Part shown: positions 1-7,282 of the stretch, in pieces
Position numbering within the stretch: the stretch's first letter is position 1
Layout: the number at the start of each line of letters is the position of its first letter
Source of the DNA: Bradyrhizobium sp. ORS 375
GTDB taxonomy: Bacteria > Pseudomonadota > Alphaproteobacteria > Rhizobiales > Xanthobacteraceae
DNA: 64,000 bases
Assembly (NCBI RefSeq): GCF_000239775.1
Contig: NZ_CAFI01000439.1
Location: 37,971 to 101,970 of the forward strand
Direction of reading: 5' to 3'
Notes under the pieces: model-generated
The model's input: the letters and a program-made list of their open reading frames with translations, nothing else
Told to the model about the DNA's origin: nothing
Database searches by the model: none
Made by a program: the position numbers and the translations under genes

Positions 1-19
1 GCCGCTGCAGCTTTGGCAT
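1..19 (-). CDS. Start of an unidentified gene leaving the left edge
   Basis: On the minus strand an ATG at base 19 is preceded by a strong ribosome-binding site (GGGAGGAGCAACG, then ATG). The frame stays open to the window edge and gives only MPKLQR, so the product cannot be named. The gene faces the same way as the P450/ferredoxin cluster. A motif about 165 bases upstream of it matches one upstream of the P450 gene, so it may belong to the same regulon. Confidence 0.5.
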
Positions 20-434
20 CGTTGCTCCTCCCGAGCTATGGTCGCGTTCGTTCTTCTTCGTTGCGGCCGCTGCGCCGCCCTTGAACGGGCGAACCTTGTG
101 CGGCTGCTGTCGGGCGTACGATCTGCTTTCCTGGGACTATCGGTCGTCGCTCGATGTTAGTTGCTCCAGTGTAGGACGCGTTCTTTGGTTTTTCTTTAGG
201 TCGTCCCGAGGCAGCGATCGGCGACGCGCAAGCTGCGGTTCAAGCGCAGGCGACCGCAGCGATGCTGCGGCGTCGCGCACGGGATGATGCGATGCGGGAT
301 GATGGACCGGTGGCGTCGATGATCGACGCAGTCGTATCGATCCGACGCGTCGACCTGTTCGAGCGGGCAGCTCGGGGCGCGTCATAAGCCGGTTGTGTGG
401 GGGAGACGAGGAGGCTGGCGCTGCCTCCGGACGA
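20..434. other. Intergenic region without a supported gene
   Basis: These roughly 415 bases lie between the ferredoxin stop and the probable gene start at base 19. Short frames here have no ribosome-binding site or recognisable protein. The region carries the conserved motif at 183-204 and is the likely promoter region of the leftmost gene. Confidence 0.6.
183..204 (-). promoter_or_regulatory. Conserved upstream motif, copy 1
   Basis: On the plus strand this reads CTTTGGTTTTTCTTTAG followed by GTCGT. It matches the motif at 8604-8624 at about 20 of 22 positions with one single-base gap. The flank from about 152 is also weakly similar. It sits upstream of the minus-strand start at base 19, as copy 2 sits upstream of the P450. 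A shared promoter or activator site is inferred; the MEDS-BTAD regulator at 8733-10232 is the obvious candidate ligand. Confidence 0.45.
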
Positions 435-758
435 TCAGCGGCTGCGGCCGACGACGCGCAGCTTCAGTCCGTCGAGCGCGTCAGTGATCGCGATCTGGCA
501 CGCCAGGCGGCTCTCCGGCCGCACGTCCGTGGCCTCGAATTCGAGGACGTCGGCCTCGATCTCACCGGCCGGGCCGACGCGATCGAGCCAGGTCTCGTCG
601 ACGTGGCAATGGCAGGTGGCGCAGATGCAGGACCCGCCGCATTCACCGATGATGCCGTCGACGCTGTTGCGCTTCGCCGCCTGCATGGCGCTTTCGTCGC
701 GCTCGGCATCCACCGTCCGCACGGTGCCATCGGGCTCGATGAAGGTGATCCTGGGCAT
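435..758 (-). CDS. [2Fe-2S] ferredoxin, adrenodoxin/putidaredoxin type
   Basis: This 107-residue protein carries the vertebrate/putidaredoxin-type cluster motif: Cys40, Cys46, Cys49 (C-x5-C-x2-C) and a distal Cys87. Cys44 and Cys51 are extra cysteines in the same loop. Length and motif spacing are normal for ferredoxins that pass single electrons to bacterial P450s. It is the last gene of the run that starts with the P450 at 8539, 14 bases downstream of the SDR gene, so it is the natural redox partner of that P450. No ferredoxin reductase lies in the window, so one must be supplied elsewhere, possibly by the gene leaving the left edge. Confidence 0.93.
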   Translation of the reverse strand: MPRITFIEPDGTVRTVDAERDESAMQAAKRNSVDGIIGECGGSCICATCHCHVDETWLDRVGPAGEIEADVLEFEATDVRPESRLACQIAITDALDGLKLRVVGRSR

Positions 759-772
759 GAGTGTTCACGTCC

Positions 773-1534
773 CTAATTGAATTGCCGGCCGCCGTCGACG
801 ATCAGGGTCTGGCCGGTGATGAACGAGGCGGCGTGCGAAGCGAAGAACAGCGCGCCGCCGACCATGTCGTCGACATCGGCTGCGCGTTTCAGCGCTCCGC
901 GCGCGACGCCGTATTCGGCGGCATTCTCCATCAGGCCGAGGCTGGCCTCGGTGAGCGTGAAGCCGGGCGCGATGACGTTGACGGTGATCCTGTCGTCGCC
1001 GAGCTCGCGCGCCAGCGCGCGGGTCATCGCGATCACAGCGCCTTTCGACGACACGTAGTGCAGCCACATCGGCGAGCCGCTCATGACCGTCGCCGACGAG
1101 ACGTTGACGATTGCGCCGCCGCCGGCGCGCCGCATCAGTGGCGCGGCCGCCTTGCTCATCATCCACACGCCCTTGATGTTGACGCGCATGACGCGGTCCC
1201 ATTCGGCCTCGGGGATCTCCTCGAAGCCGCGGCGCTCCAGCCCGGCATAGATCGCGGCATTGTTGACGAGAACGTCGACGCCGCCCATGCGTGCGGCGGC
1301 GAACTGTGCCAGCGCTGCGGTGGATGGCTCGCTCGCGACGTCGACCTCGGCGGCATGCGCCTTGCCGCCGGCGTCGCGGATCAGCCGTGCGGTCTCCTCG
1401 ACCCCGCGGAGCCGGATGTCGGCGGCCACGATCTCCGCGCCCGCGGCCGCGAACGCCAGCGCGAAGCCGCGGCCGAGCCCGCCAGCGGCGCCAGTGACGA
1501 TGACGCGCTTGCCGTGCAGCTGGATCGTGCTCAT
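773..1534 (-). CDS. Short-chain dehydrogenase/reductase (SDR)
   Basis: This 253-residue classical SDR has the Rossmann motif TGAAGGLG at 14-21, the NNAA motif at 91-94, catalytic Ser146/147 and Tyr160-x3-Lys164, and a C-terminal GQTLIVDGG typical of FabG-like enzymes. Such enzymes interconvert alcohols and ketones with NAD(P)H. The ATG at 1534 is chosen because it overlaps the upstream HD-gene stop by four bases (ATGA) and gives the normal family N-terminus; the frame is open further upstream but only as sequence antisense to or out of frame with the HD gene. It probably oxidises an alcohol intermediate of the P450 pathway. The substrate cannot be read from sequence. Confidence 0.9.
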   Translation of the reverse strand: MSTIQLHGKRVIVTGAAGGLGRGFALAFAAAGAEIVAADIRLRGVEETARLIRDAGGKAHAAEVDVASEPSTAALAQFAAARMGGVDVLVNNAAIYAGLERRGFEEIPEAEWDRVMRVNIKGVWMMSKAAAPLMRRAGGGAIVNVSSATVMSGSPMWLHYVSSKGAVIAMTRALARELGDDRITVNVIAPGFTLTEASLGLMENAAEYGVARGALKRAADVDDMVGGALFFASHAASFITGQTLIVDGGRQFN

Positions 1535-2148
1535 GCGGACACCTCGATATGCAGCAAGTCGGTCACGTAGGCAAAGGCCATGCCCTCGGCGAGCAGCGCC
1601 TGGGCCATGGCGGTGCCGGCATCGGTCAGCATTGACGGCAGCACGAAGCTCTCGAGCATCGCGAGCGTCTCCTTCGGCGGCGTATCGAACCAGCCGCCGA
1701 TCGTGGCGACGCCGTGCCCGGTGAAGCGCCACAGCTTGTCGGCATCCTTCATCAGCGCGTCCTCCAGCGAGATCGCGGCCTTGCGCGTGTCATGGCCGTC
1801 GATGATCGCCAGGATGGTCTCGATCTGCAGTCCGGGAATGGCGAGCCGCTGGAACGCCTCCGCCGCAATCTTCACGCCCTCGATCTCGTGGGCGCGCTGC
1901 AATTCGGGATATTTCGGATTGGGACCGACGGCGGCGGCGAGCTGCTCCGGCGGGAATTTCTTCCAGCCGACGTCGTGCATCAGGATCGCGGGCAGCACCA
2001 CCGAGGCGTTCGCTTCGGGATGGCTCCGCAGTAGCGCCTGGCCCAGCCGATAGGAAATCAGGGTGTGCTCGTCGTTCGAGCGCACGTCGAGCCACGGCCG
2101 CGCCGCCAGCCAGATCGGCAGATCCTGGTCGCGCAGAAAATGCGTCAT
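1531..2148 (-). CDS. HD-domain metalloprotein, copy 1
   Basis: This 205-residue protein has six potential metal ligands in HD-fold order: His28, His58-Asp59 (MHDVGW), His87, His119 (DGHDTR) and Asp136 (KDADKLWRF). Six ligands imply a dinuclear centre, as in some HD phosphohydrolases and in PhnZ/MIOX-type diiron oxygenases; one-metal HD nucleotidases lack two of them. It is clearly homologous to the other HD protein at 3608-4210, with shared motifs LHDxGW, IIDGHDTR and DADKLWRFT. It sits between the SDR and aldehyde dehydrogenase genes and overlaps each by four bases, so expression is probably translationally coupled. Phosphatase and oxygenase roles are both open. Confidence 0.85.
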   Translation of the reverse strand: MTHFLRDQDLPIWLAARPWLDVRSNDEHTLISYRLGQALLRSHPEANASVVLPAILMHDVGWKKFPPEQLAAAVGPNPKYPELQRAHEIEGVKIAAEAFQRLAIPGLQIETILAIIDGHDTRKAAISLEDALMKDADKLWRFTGHGVATIGGWFDTPPKETLAMLESFVLPSMLTDAGTAMAQALLAEGMAFAYVTDLLHIEVSA

Positions 2149-3590
2149 CGCAGCTCCGCGTCGTAGGTGAGATAGATCGTCTTGTATTCGAGATAGTCCT
2201 CGACGCCGTAGCGACCCTTCTCGCGGCCGATGCCGCTTTGCTTGAGGCCGCCGAACGGCGCGCGCTGGCTGGAGCGCTGAATGTCGTTGACCCAGACCGA
2301 GCCGGCTTCGAGGCGTTCGGCCAATGTGAGTCCGGTGGCGAGATCGCGGGAGAACACGAAGGCGGCGAGGCCATAGACCGTGGCATTCGCCAGCCGCAGC
2401 GCCTCCCGGCGGTCGTCGAAAGGAGCGATACCAAGCACCGGCCCGAAGGTTTCCTCGGTCATCACGAGAGAGGCAGGATCGGCATCGGCGATAACCGTCG
2501 GCGGCAGGAACCAGCCCTTGTCGTAGGTCCCGCCCGTGAGCATGGTGCCGCCAGTCAGCAGCCTTGCGCCCCGAGAGCGCGCATCGGCAATCTGCCTCTC
2601 GCTGTTGCGATAGATCTTCTCGTTGACGAGGGGCCCTAGCGCGCAGGTCGAGGTCAGGCCGTTGCCGACGTCGAGCTGCAGGACCTTGTCGGTAAGCGCA
2701 TCGAGGAATCTCGCATAGGCGGCCCGCTCGACATAGACGCGATTGACGCGGTAGCAGAACTGCCCGGAATTGGCGAAGGCGTGACGCGCGATCGCGGCCG
2801 CCGCCGCGCCGACATCCGCGTCGGCGCAGACGATGGCCGGACACTGACCGCCAAGCTCGAGTGTGATACGCTTCATCGTGCCTGCGGCCGCCGCGGCAAT
2901 CGCTTTGCCAGCCCGCGTGCCGCCGGTGAAGGCGATCTTGCGCGGCGTCGGATGCTCGATCAGCTGCATGCCGATGTCGGGGCCGCGGCCGGTCACGACG
3001 TTGAAGCAGCCATCGGGATAACCTGCCGTCTTGAACAGTTCGGCGAGCCGCAGGGTCGACAGCGGCGTGTCCTCGGCGGGTTTGGCGACGACCGTGCAGC
3101 CGGCCATCAGCGCTGCGCCCAGCTTGAAGCAGAGCAGGGTGACTGGATAGTTGAACGGCGTGATCGCGATGACGACGCCGACCGGCTCGCGGGTGATGAT
3201 GATCTTCTCGCCGGCAACGCCGGTCAGCGGCATCTCGGCGTGCAGGCGCAGGCCTTCCTCGGCATAGACGTCGAGCAATTCGGCCGAGCGTTGGATTTCG
3301 GTGATGGTGCCCGCCAGCGGACGGCCGAGCTCGCGGGTCAGCAGGCGGCCGAGCTGCTCGGCGTTCTCGCGCATCAGCCGCGCGGCGGCCTTTTGCAGGC
3401 GTGCGCGCTCCGCGACCGGCGTTGCCTTCCAGGCCTGGAATGCCCTCTCGGCCGATCGGATCGCGGCATCCGCGTCGGCCCGACTGGCATCGGGAACGCT
3501 GTCGATCGTCTCGCCAGTGGCGGGATCGAGCACGTCGAAGGTCGCGCCGCTCCGGGCTGCAACCCAGCGGCCATCGATGAACATGTCCAT
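2145..3590 (-). CDS. Aldehyde dehydrogenase, NAD(P)+-dependent
   Basis: This 481-residue protein is full length for the ALDH superfamily. It has the N-terminal FIDGRWV, the oxyanion Asn147 in TPFNYP, the general base Glu245 in LELGG, the catalytic Cys279 in GQFC, and the late EETFGPV motif. It oxidises an aldehyde to an acid, or to a CoA ester if it is an acylating type; the Glu and Cys pattern favours the acid-forming type. The ATG at 3590 gives the family N-terminus, while the much longer upstream frame is only a shadow of the neighbouring HD gene. The stop overlaps the next HD gene by four bases. It fits a step after oxidation by the P450 and SDR. Confidence 0.93.
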   Translation of the reverse strand: MDMFIDGRWVAARSGATFDVLDPATGETIDSVPDASRADADAAIRSAERAFQAWKATPVAERARLQKAAARLMRENAEQLGRLLTRELGRPLAGTITEIQRSAELLDVYAEEGLRLHAEMPLTGVAGEKIIITREPVGVVIAITPFNYPVTLLCFKLGAALMAGCTVVAKPAEDTPLSTLRLAELFKTAGYPDGCFNVVTGRGPDIGMQLIEHPTPRKIAFTGGTRAGKAIAAAAAGTMKRITLELGGQCPAIVCADADVGAAAAAIARHAFANSGQFCYRVNRVYVERAAYARFLDALTDKVLQLDVGNGLTSTCALGPLVNEKIYRNSERQIADARSRGARLLTGGTMLTGGTYDKGWFLPPTVIADADPASLVMTEETFGPVLGIAPFDDRREALRLANATVYGLAAFVFSRDLATGLTLAERLEAGSVWVNDIQRSSQRAPFGGLKQSGIGREKGRYGVEDYLEYKTIYLTYDAELR

Positions 3591-3607
3591 GTCCGCGGGC
3601 CCTCCGG

Positions 3608-4210
3608 TCAGATCAGGTCGAGCATCAGCGCGGCCCGGGTCTTGGCCAGCGCCTCCTCGGCCATCTGTCGTCCGACCTCGGTCTCGAGCAGAGCGAATTG
3701 CGTCGTCAGGCGGGCGGCATATTGATGCGGCGTCATCTTGAACCAGTCGCAGGCGACCGCGACGCCGGTGGTGGTGAAGCGCCACAGCTTGTCGGCGTCG
3801 CGCACGATCCGGTCGTTCAGCGAGCGCGGGTAGGGGCGGGTGTCGTGGCCGTCGATGATCTCGCCGACCGCGACGATGACCGGCTCCGGCCAGTCGGCCT
3901 GCTCCAGTACCTCGCGCGACATGCGCACACCCTCGCTCTCGTGCAGAAAGCGCACGTCGGACTGCATCATGTTGGGGCCGAAGCCTTTCTCGATGATGTC
4001 GGTCATGTCGATCGAGTACCAGCCGATATCGTGCAGGATGATCGCGAGCGAGACGATGTCCTCGTCCGCGTCCGGATAATGCGCCAGCAGCTCGCGGGCA
4101 TAGGCATAGGACAGCGGAATGTGGACGTCGTTCTTGCGCGCGCGCATATACGGCTCGCTGATGCGCCATACTTGATCATACCGGCTGCCGATCTCGGGCC
4201 TGTCGAGCAT
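3608..4210 (-). CDS. HD-domain metalloprotein, copy 2
   Basis: This 200-residue paralogue of the protein at 1531-2148 keeps all six HD-fold ligands: His30, His60-Asp61 (LHDIGW), His90, His122 (DGHDTR) and Asp138 (RDADKLWRF). The ATG at 4210 is preferred because an upstream in-frame ATG at 4243 lies inside a perfect hairpin (4231-4255); that longer form would have 211 residues and a GGAAGG ribosome-binding site. The reaction is unknown: dinuclear phosphohydrolase and mixed-valent diiron oxygenase are the main possibilities. Two homologous HD proteins flanking one aldehyde dehydrogenase suggests a heteromer or two successive related substrates. Confidence 0.82.
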   Translation of the reverse strand: MLDRPEIGSRYDQVWRISEPYMRARKNDVHIPLSYAYARELLAHYPDADEDIVSLAIILHDIGWYSIDMTDIIEKGFGPNMMQSDVRFLHESEGVRMSREVLEQADWPEPVIVAVGEIIDGHDTRPYPRSLNDRIVRDADKLWRFTTTGVAVACDWFKMTPHQYAARLTTQFALLETEVGRQMAEEALAKTRAALMLDLI

Positions 4211-4230
4211 TGCAATGTCCAATCTTGCGG

Positions 4231-4255
4231 GGAAGGCCGGCATAGCCGGCCTTCC
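4231..4255 (-). terminator. Intercistronic hairpin, 11-bp stem and 3-base loop
   Basis: GGAAGGCCGGC and its perfect complement GCCGGCCTTCC are separated by three bases. The hairpin starts about 12 bases after the stop of the swivel-subunit gene and lies just before the HD gene. No T-run follows, so a classic intrinsic terminator is unlikely; mRNA processing, stabilisation of the upstream message or partial attenuation fits better. Confidence 0.5.
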
Positions 4256-4266
4256 GTGGTTCGGGG

Positions 4267-6075
4267 TCAGGACAGAACGGTGACTTCGCCGGTCGAGCCG
4301 TTGACGCGCAGCATCTGACCGTTCTTGATCGAGGAGCTGGCGCGTCCCGTGCCGGTGACGGCGGGCAGGCCATATTCGCGGCACACGATCGCGGCGTGGG
4401 ACATCATGCCGCCGATGTCGGTGACGATCGCGTTGATCTTGCCGAAGATCGGCGCCCAGCTTGGCGCGGTCACCGGCGCGACCAGGATCTCGCCCTGCTC
4501 GATCTGGCCGAGCTCGTCGGCCGAGCGCACCACGCGGGCGCGACCCTCGACGATGCCTGGCGAGGCGGCCATGCCGGACAGCTTGGTCGTATTCGCCGCG
4601 CCGTCGAGCCAGCGACCGATGCTTTCGGTGGTGATGCCCCAGAGCATGATCGTGAACGGCTCGGTGATGACGTCTGGCGGATTGTTGAGCGCGGGCTGTG
4701 GCGGAGTCGTCGCGAGCGCCGCGAGGATCTTCTTGCGCCGCTGGATCTCCGGCGGCCAGTAGGTCGGGCCGATCGCCGGCGCGCCGACCGCCCAGCCGTT
4801 GCCGTAGTCGAACAAGGCGTCGCGGACTTCCTGCCGGTTGAGATAGAACAGGTCGTCGGCGTCCTTCCAGAAGCCGGCATCGCGGAAGATCGCGCCGAGC
4901 TCGCGCATCTTGCGCCAGAACACGCTCATCGACCAATGCTCGATGTAGAAATTGTGGTTCTCGACATAGGGGAACACGGTGCGGGCGAGCCCGAGCTTGC
5001 CTTCGAAGGCGGCGCGGGCGTCGGCGTCGAGCATCTCGGCATATTCAGAGGTGATGCGGTCGCGCTCCTTGGCGATGGCCTCGGTCGGCCGGTCGATTTC
5101 CTCGCCGCGCTGGACGCGGACGACGTAGTCCCTGATATAGCCGAGCGGAATGTCGAGATGCTCGATCCAGTATTTGTCGGTCGAATAGAAGCCGTTGCCC
5201 GAGGTGAAGTTGAACCAGGGGTCCTGCGCATCCTTCCAGGCCTTGAGCCATTCGGCGCCGTTCGGCGTACGGCCGACCGCGGCGAGCGCCTCGTCGACCG
5301 GTCCGCTCTTCAGCGCATCGGTGACGCCCAGCTTCACCGCGAGCTTCGCGAGCTTCTTCAGCTCGTCGTCGGGGCGGAACAGATCGACCTCCACGCCCTG
5401 GACCATCTTGGCGATGGCCTGGTCGGGAATGGTGGGGAATTGCCCCTTCATGAAGCTGAAGAAGTCGAGATAGGCGGCGTAGCCGAGATTCAGGAACTCG
5501 AAATGATACTGCCAGGTCTTGTAGAGCAGCTGGATCGCCCGGTCATAGGTCTCGGTCAGCGCGTAGGTGTTGTCGAGGCCGACGCCGCCGGTGACCCAGT
5601 CGAGCGGCACGGCGTCGGGCAGCGGCTCGAAGTTGAGGGCCTCGAGATCGGCGATGTTGGCGCGGACCTTCTTGTCCCAGTTGGCCAGCAGGCGATCCCA
5701 GTTCTGGAAGTAGTAGCCGGCGCGCTCCATGAAATGCGGCACGCGGCCGCCGATCAGCTCGGGCGCCACCGCGACCGGGCTCATGTAGCAGTAACCGTTG
5801 TGGATGCGGTACTCGACGCCGTTCGCCGGCGGGATCAGATAGTGCCGGGTGTTGTACTGGCCGAGGCATTTGACGGCGAATTCGACCGTGACCGCGTCGA
5901 ACGGCTTGAACGGGGAAGGCCAGTGCTGCGAATCGCAGAACCAGAACTTGCCGTCCTCCTTGTCGCGCAGGCTGTTCTGGAACTGCAGATAGTAGGGATA
6001 GAGCTTCTCCCAGCCCTCGGCGCCCGCAGGCGTCTTCAGGTCATAGGGACTCGGAAATTTCGCGTGCGCCGTCAT
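4267..6075 (-). CDS. PEP-utilising phosphohistidine swivel subunit (phenylphosphate-synthase-alpha-like)
   Basis: This 602-residue protein ends in the PEP-utiliser mobile domain, GGMMSHAAIVCREYGLPAV, with the phosphorylatable His at about residue 560. The first 470 residues are an alpha-helical, Trp/Tyr-rich region without a motif I recognise. The ATP-grasp half of a PEP-synthase-like enzyme is encoded separately just upstream (6119-7198). That split, and the sizes of about 600 and 360 residues, matches my recollection of phenylphosphate synthase PpsA and PpsB, which phosphorylate phenol with ATP. A dikinase-style phosphotransfer to a small molecule is therefore likely; the substrate is unknown. 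The ATG at 6075 follows a good GAGGGG ribosome-binding site. Confidence 0.85.
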   Translation of the reverse strand: MTAHAKFPSPYDLKTPAGAEGWEKLYPYYLQFQNSLRDKEDGKFWFCDSQHWPSPFKPFDAVTVEFAVKCLGQYNTRHYLIPPANGVEYRIHNGYCYMSPVAVAPELIGGRVPHFMERAGYYFQNWDRLLANWDKKVRANIADLEALNFEPLPDAVPLDWVTGGVGLDNTYALTETYDRAIQLLYKTWQYHFEFLNLGYAAYLDFFSFMKGQFPTIPDQAIAKMVQGVEVDLFRPDDELKKLAKLAVKLGVTDALKSGPVDEALAAVGRTPNGAEWLKAWKDAQDPWFNFTSGNGFYSTDKYWIEHLDIPLGYIRDYVVRVQRGEEIDRPTEAIAKERDRITSEYAEMLDADARAAFEGKLGLARTVFPYVENHNFYIEHWSMSVFWRKMRELGAIFRDAGFWKDADDLFYLNRQEVRDALFDYGNGWAVGAPAIGPTYWPPEIQRRKKILAALATTPPQPALNNPPDVITEPFTIMLWGITTESIGRWLDGAANTTKLSGMAASPGIVEGRARVVRSADELGQIEQGEILVAPVTAPSWAPIFGKINAIVTDIGGMMSHAAIVCREYGLPAVTGTGRASSSIKNGQMLRVNGSTGEVTVLS

Positions 6076-6118
6076 GGTCGTTTCCCCTCGCTCTTTCTGT
6101 TGTTCGTTATCGTGATGC

Positions 6119-7198
6119 TCAGCGCTTGGCTTGGACCGGGGCGAGTAGCGTCCCCAGCACGCCGGCAATGCCGGTTTCGTAGACGGCCGTCGTCTGCTTC
6201 TTCTTCTGGCTCCACACCGTCTCGGGCCGGCTCTGCAGCGCGACCAGATTCTCGTCGTCCGGCAGATCGGCATCGATCGCCCATTCGACGTCCTGCGGGC
6301 AGCCCATGCTGCGCTCGAGCGACTTGGCGAGCCGGGCGACGGCAAGGACCTGGGCGTTGGTCAGGGACGGCAGCGTACGCCGCTCCGGCGCGATGACGCG
6401 CTCGACGGTGCGCCGCGCCGCGCGATCGGCGACCAGCTCGAAATCCTTTTCCGAGATGCGCTGCTTGATCACCTGCAGCAGCACCTTCTCGACCACGAAA
6501 TTGTCCGGCGTGATCTCGCCGGAGACCACCGGCTCGCCGAGCCCGAACGCGGCATCGATCACGATCTTGGTGCGATCGCCGTTGATCGGGTCGAGCGTCA
6601 TCGCCACGCCGGCGGCTGACGCATTGACCATCTTCTGGACGCCGACCGACATCAGCACGTCGATCTGGCCGAGCCCGTTCTCGGCGCGATAGGAGATCGC
6701 GCGGGCGTTGAACAGGCTGGCCCAGCAGGCCTTCACCTTCTCGACCACGGCATCCTCGCCGACCACCCAGAGATAGGTGTCCTGCTGGCCGGCGAAGCTG
6801 GCATCGGGCAGATCCTCGGCCGTCGCGGAGGAGCGCACCGCGACCGGCAGCTGGCCGTCGGGTGACATCCGGCGATAGGCCTCGCGGATCGACTGCTCGA
6901 CGAGGCCAGGCATCGGCTGGGCGACGATCGCGTCGCGGATCTCGTGCGACAGCTTCTCCTCGTCGTCGACATCATCGAGCACGATCCGCGACAGCCGCTC
7001 GCTGATCGTCGCCTCGAGCCCGTTGCTGCGCAGATGCAGGGCGTAGGCGTCGGTGGCGACCGCAAAGCCTGCGGGCACGCGCACGCCCTGCGCGATCATA
7101 CGGGCGAGGCTGGCGCATTTGCCGCCGATGCGCGGGAAGTCGGCCTCGCGCGCGGCTTCGAACGGCACGATGAAGGATGCGGCTGCGTTGGCGCCCAT
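6119..7198 (-). CDS. PEP/pyruvate-dikinase ATP-grasp subunit (phenylphosphate-synthase-beta-like)
   Basis: This 359-residue protein is a stand-alone PPDK N-terminal nucleotide-binding domain. It has GGKCASLARM near 26-34, RSSATAEDLPDASFAGQ from 122, and MTLDPINGD plus AFGLGEPVVSGEITPD near 200-232. In this family the domain binds ATP and transfers a phosphoryl group to a histidine on a swivel domain, here carried by the adjacent protein at 4267-6075. The ATG at 7198 follows GGTGGGG with good spacing; an in-frame GTG at 7213 is possible. The gene sits between the P450 and the swivel subunit in one transcription unit. Confidence 0.88.
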   Translation of the reverse strand: MGANAAASFIVPFEAAREADFPRIGGKCASLARMIAQGVRVPAGFAVATDAYALHLRSNGLEATISERLSRIVLDDVDDEEKLSHEIRDAIVAQPMPGLVEQSIREAYRRMSPDGQLPVAVRSSATAEDLPDASFAGQQDTYLWVVGEDAVVEKVKACWASLFNARAISYRAENGLGQIDVLMSVGVQKMVNASAAGVAMTLDPINGDRTKIVIDAAFGLGEPVVSGEITPDNFVVEKVLLQVIKQRISEKDFELVADRAARRTVERVIAPERRTLPSLTNAQVLAVARLAKSLERSMGCPQDVEWAIDADLPDDENLVALQSRPETVWSQKKKQTTAVYETGIAGVLGTLLAPVQAKR

Positions 7199-7282
7199 GC
7201 GTCTGTTCCCCACCTTTTGGTCCGGATCTGCTCCGGACTTGTTATTGCTTGTGACACGCGTTCGAGCGACGGACGCGCCGTA

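Noticed and set aside
4231-4255. Intrinsic terminator ending the P450 transcript
   Set aside because: The stem is strong but lacks a T-run, and the downstream genes are tightly overlapping and share the pathway.
4396-6396. A 666-codon open frame antisense to the swivel-subunit gene, and similar long antisense frames at 32211-34025, 35484-36917 and 52295-53965
   Set aside because: High-GC coding DNA leaves the opposite strand open by codon bias. The translations are Arg/Ala/His-rich without motifs, while the sense frames carry complete enzyme families.
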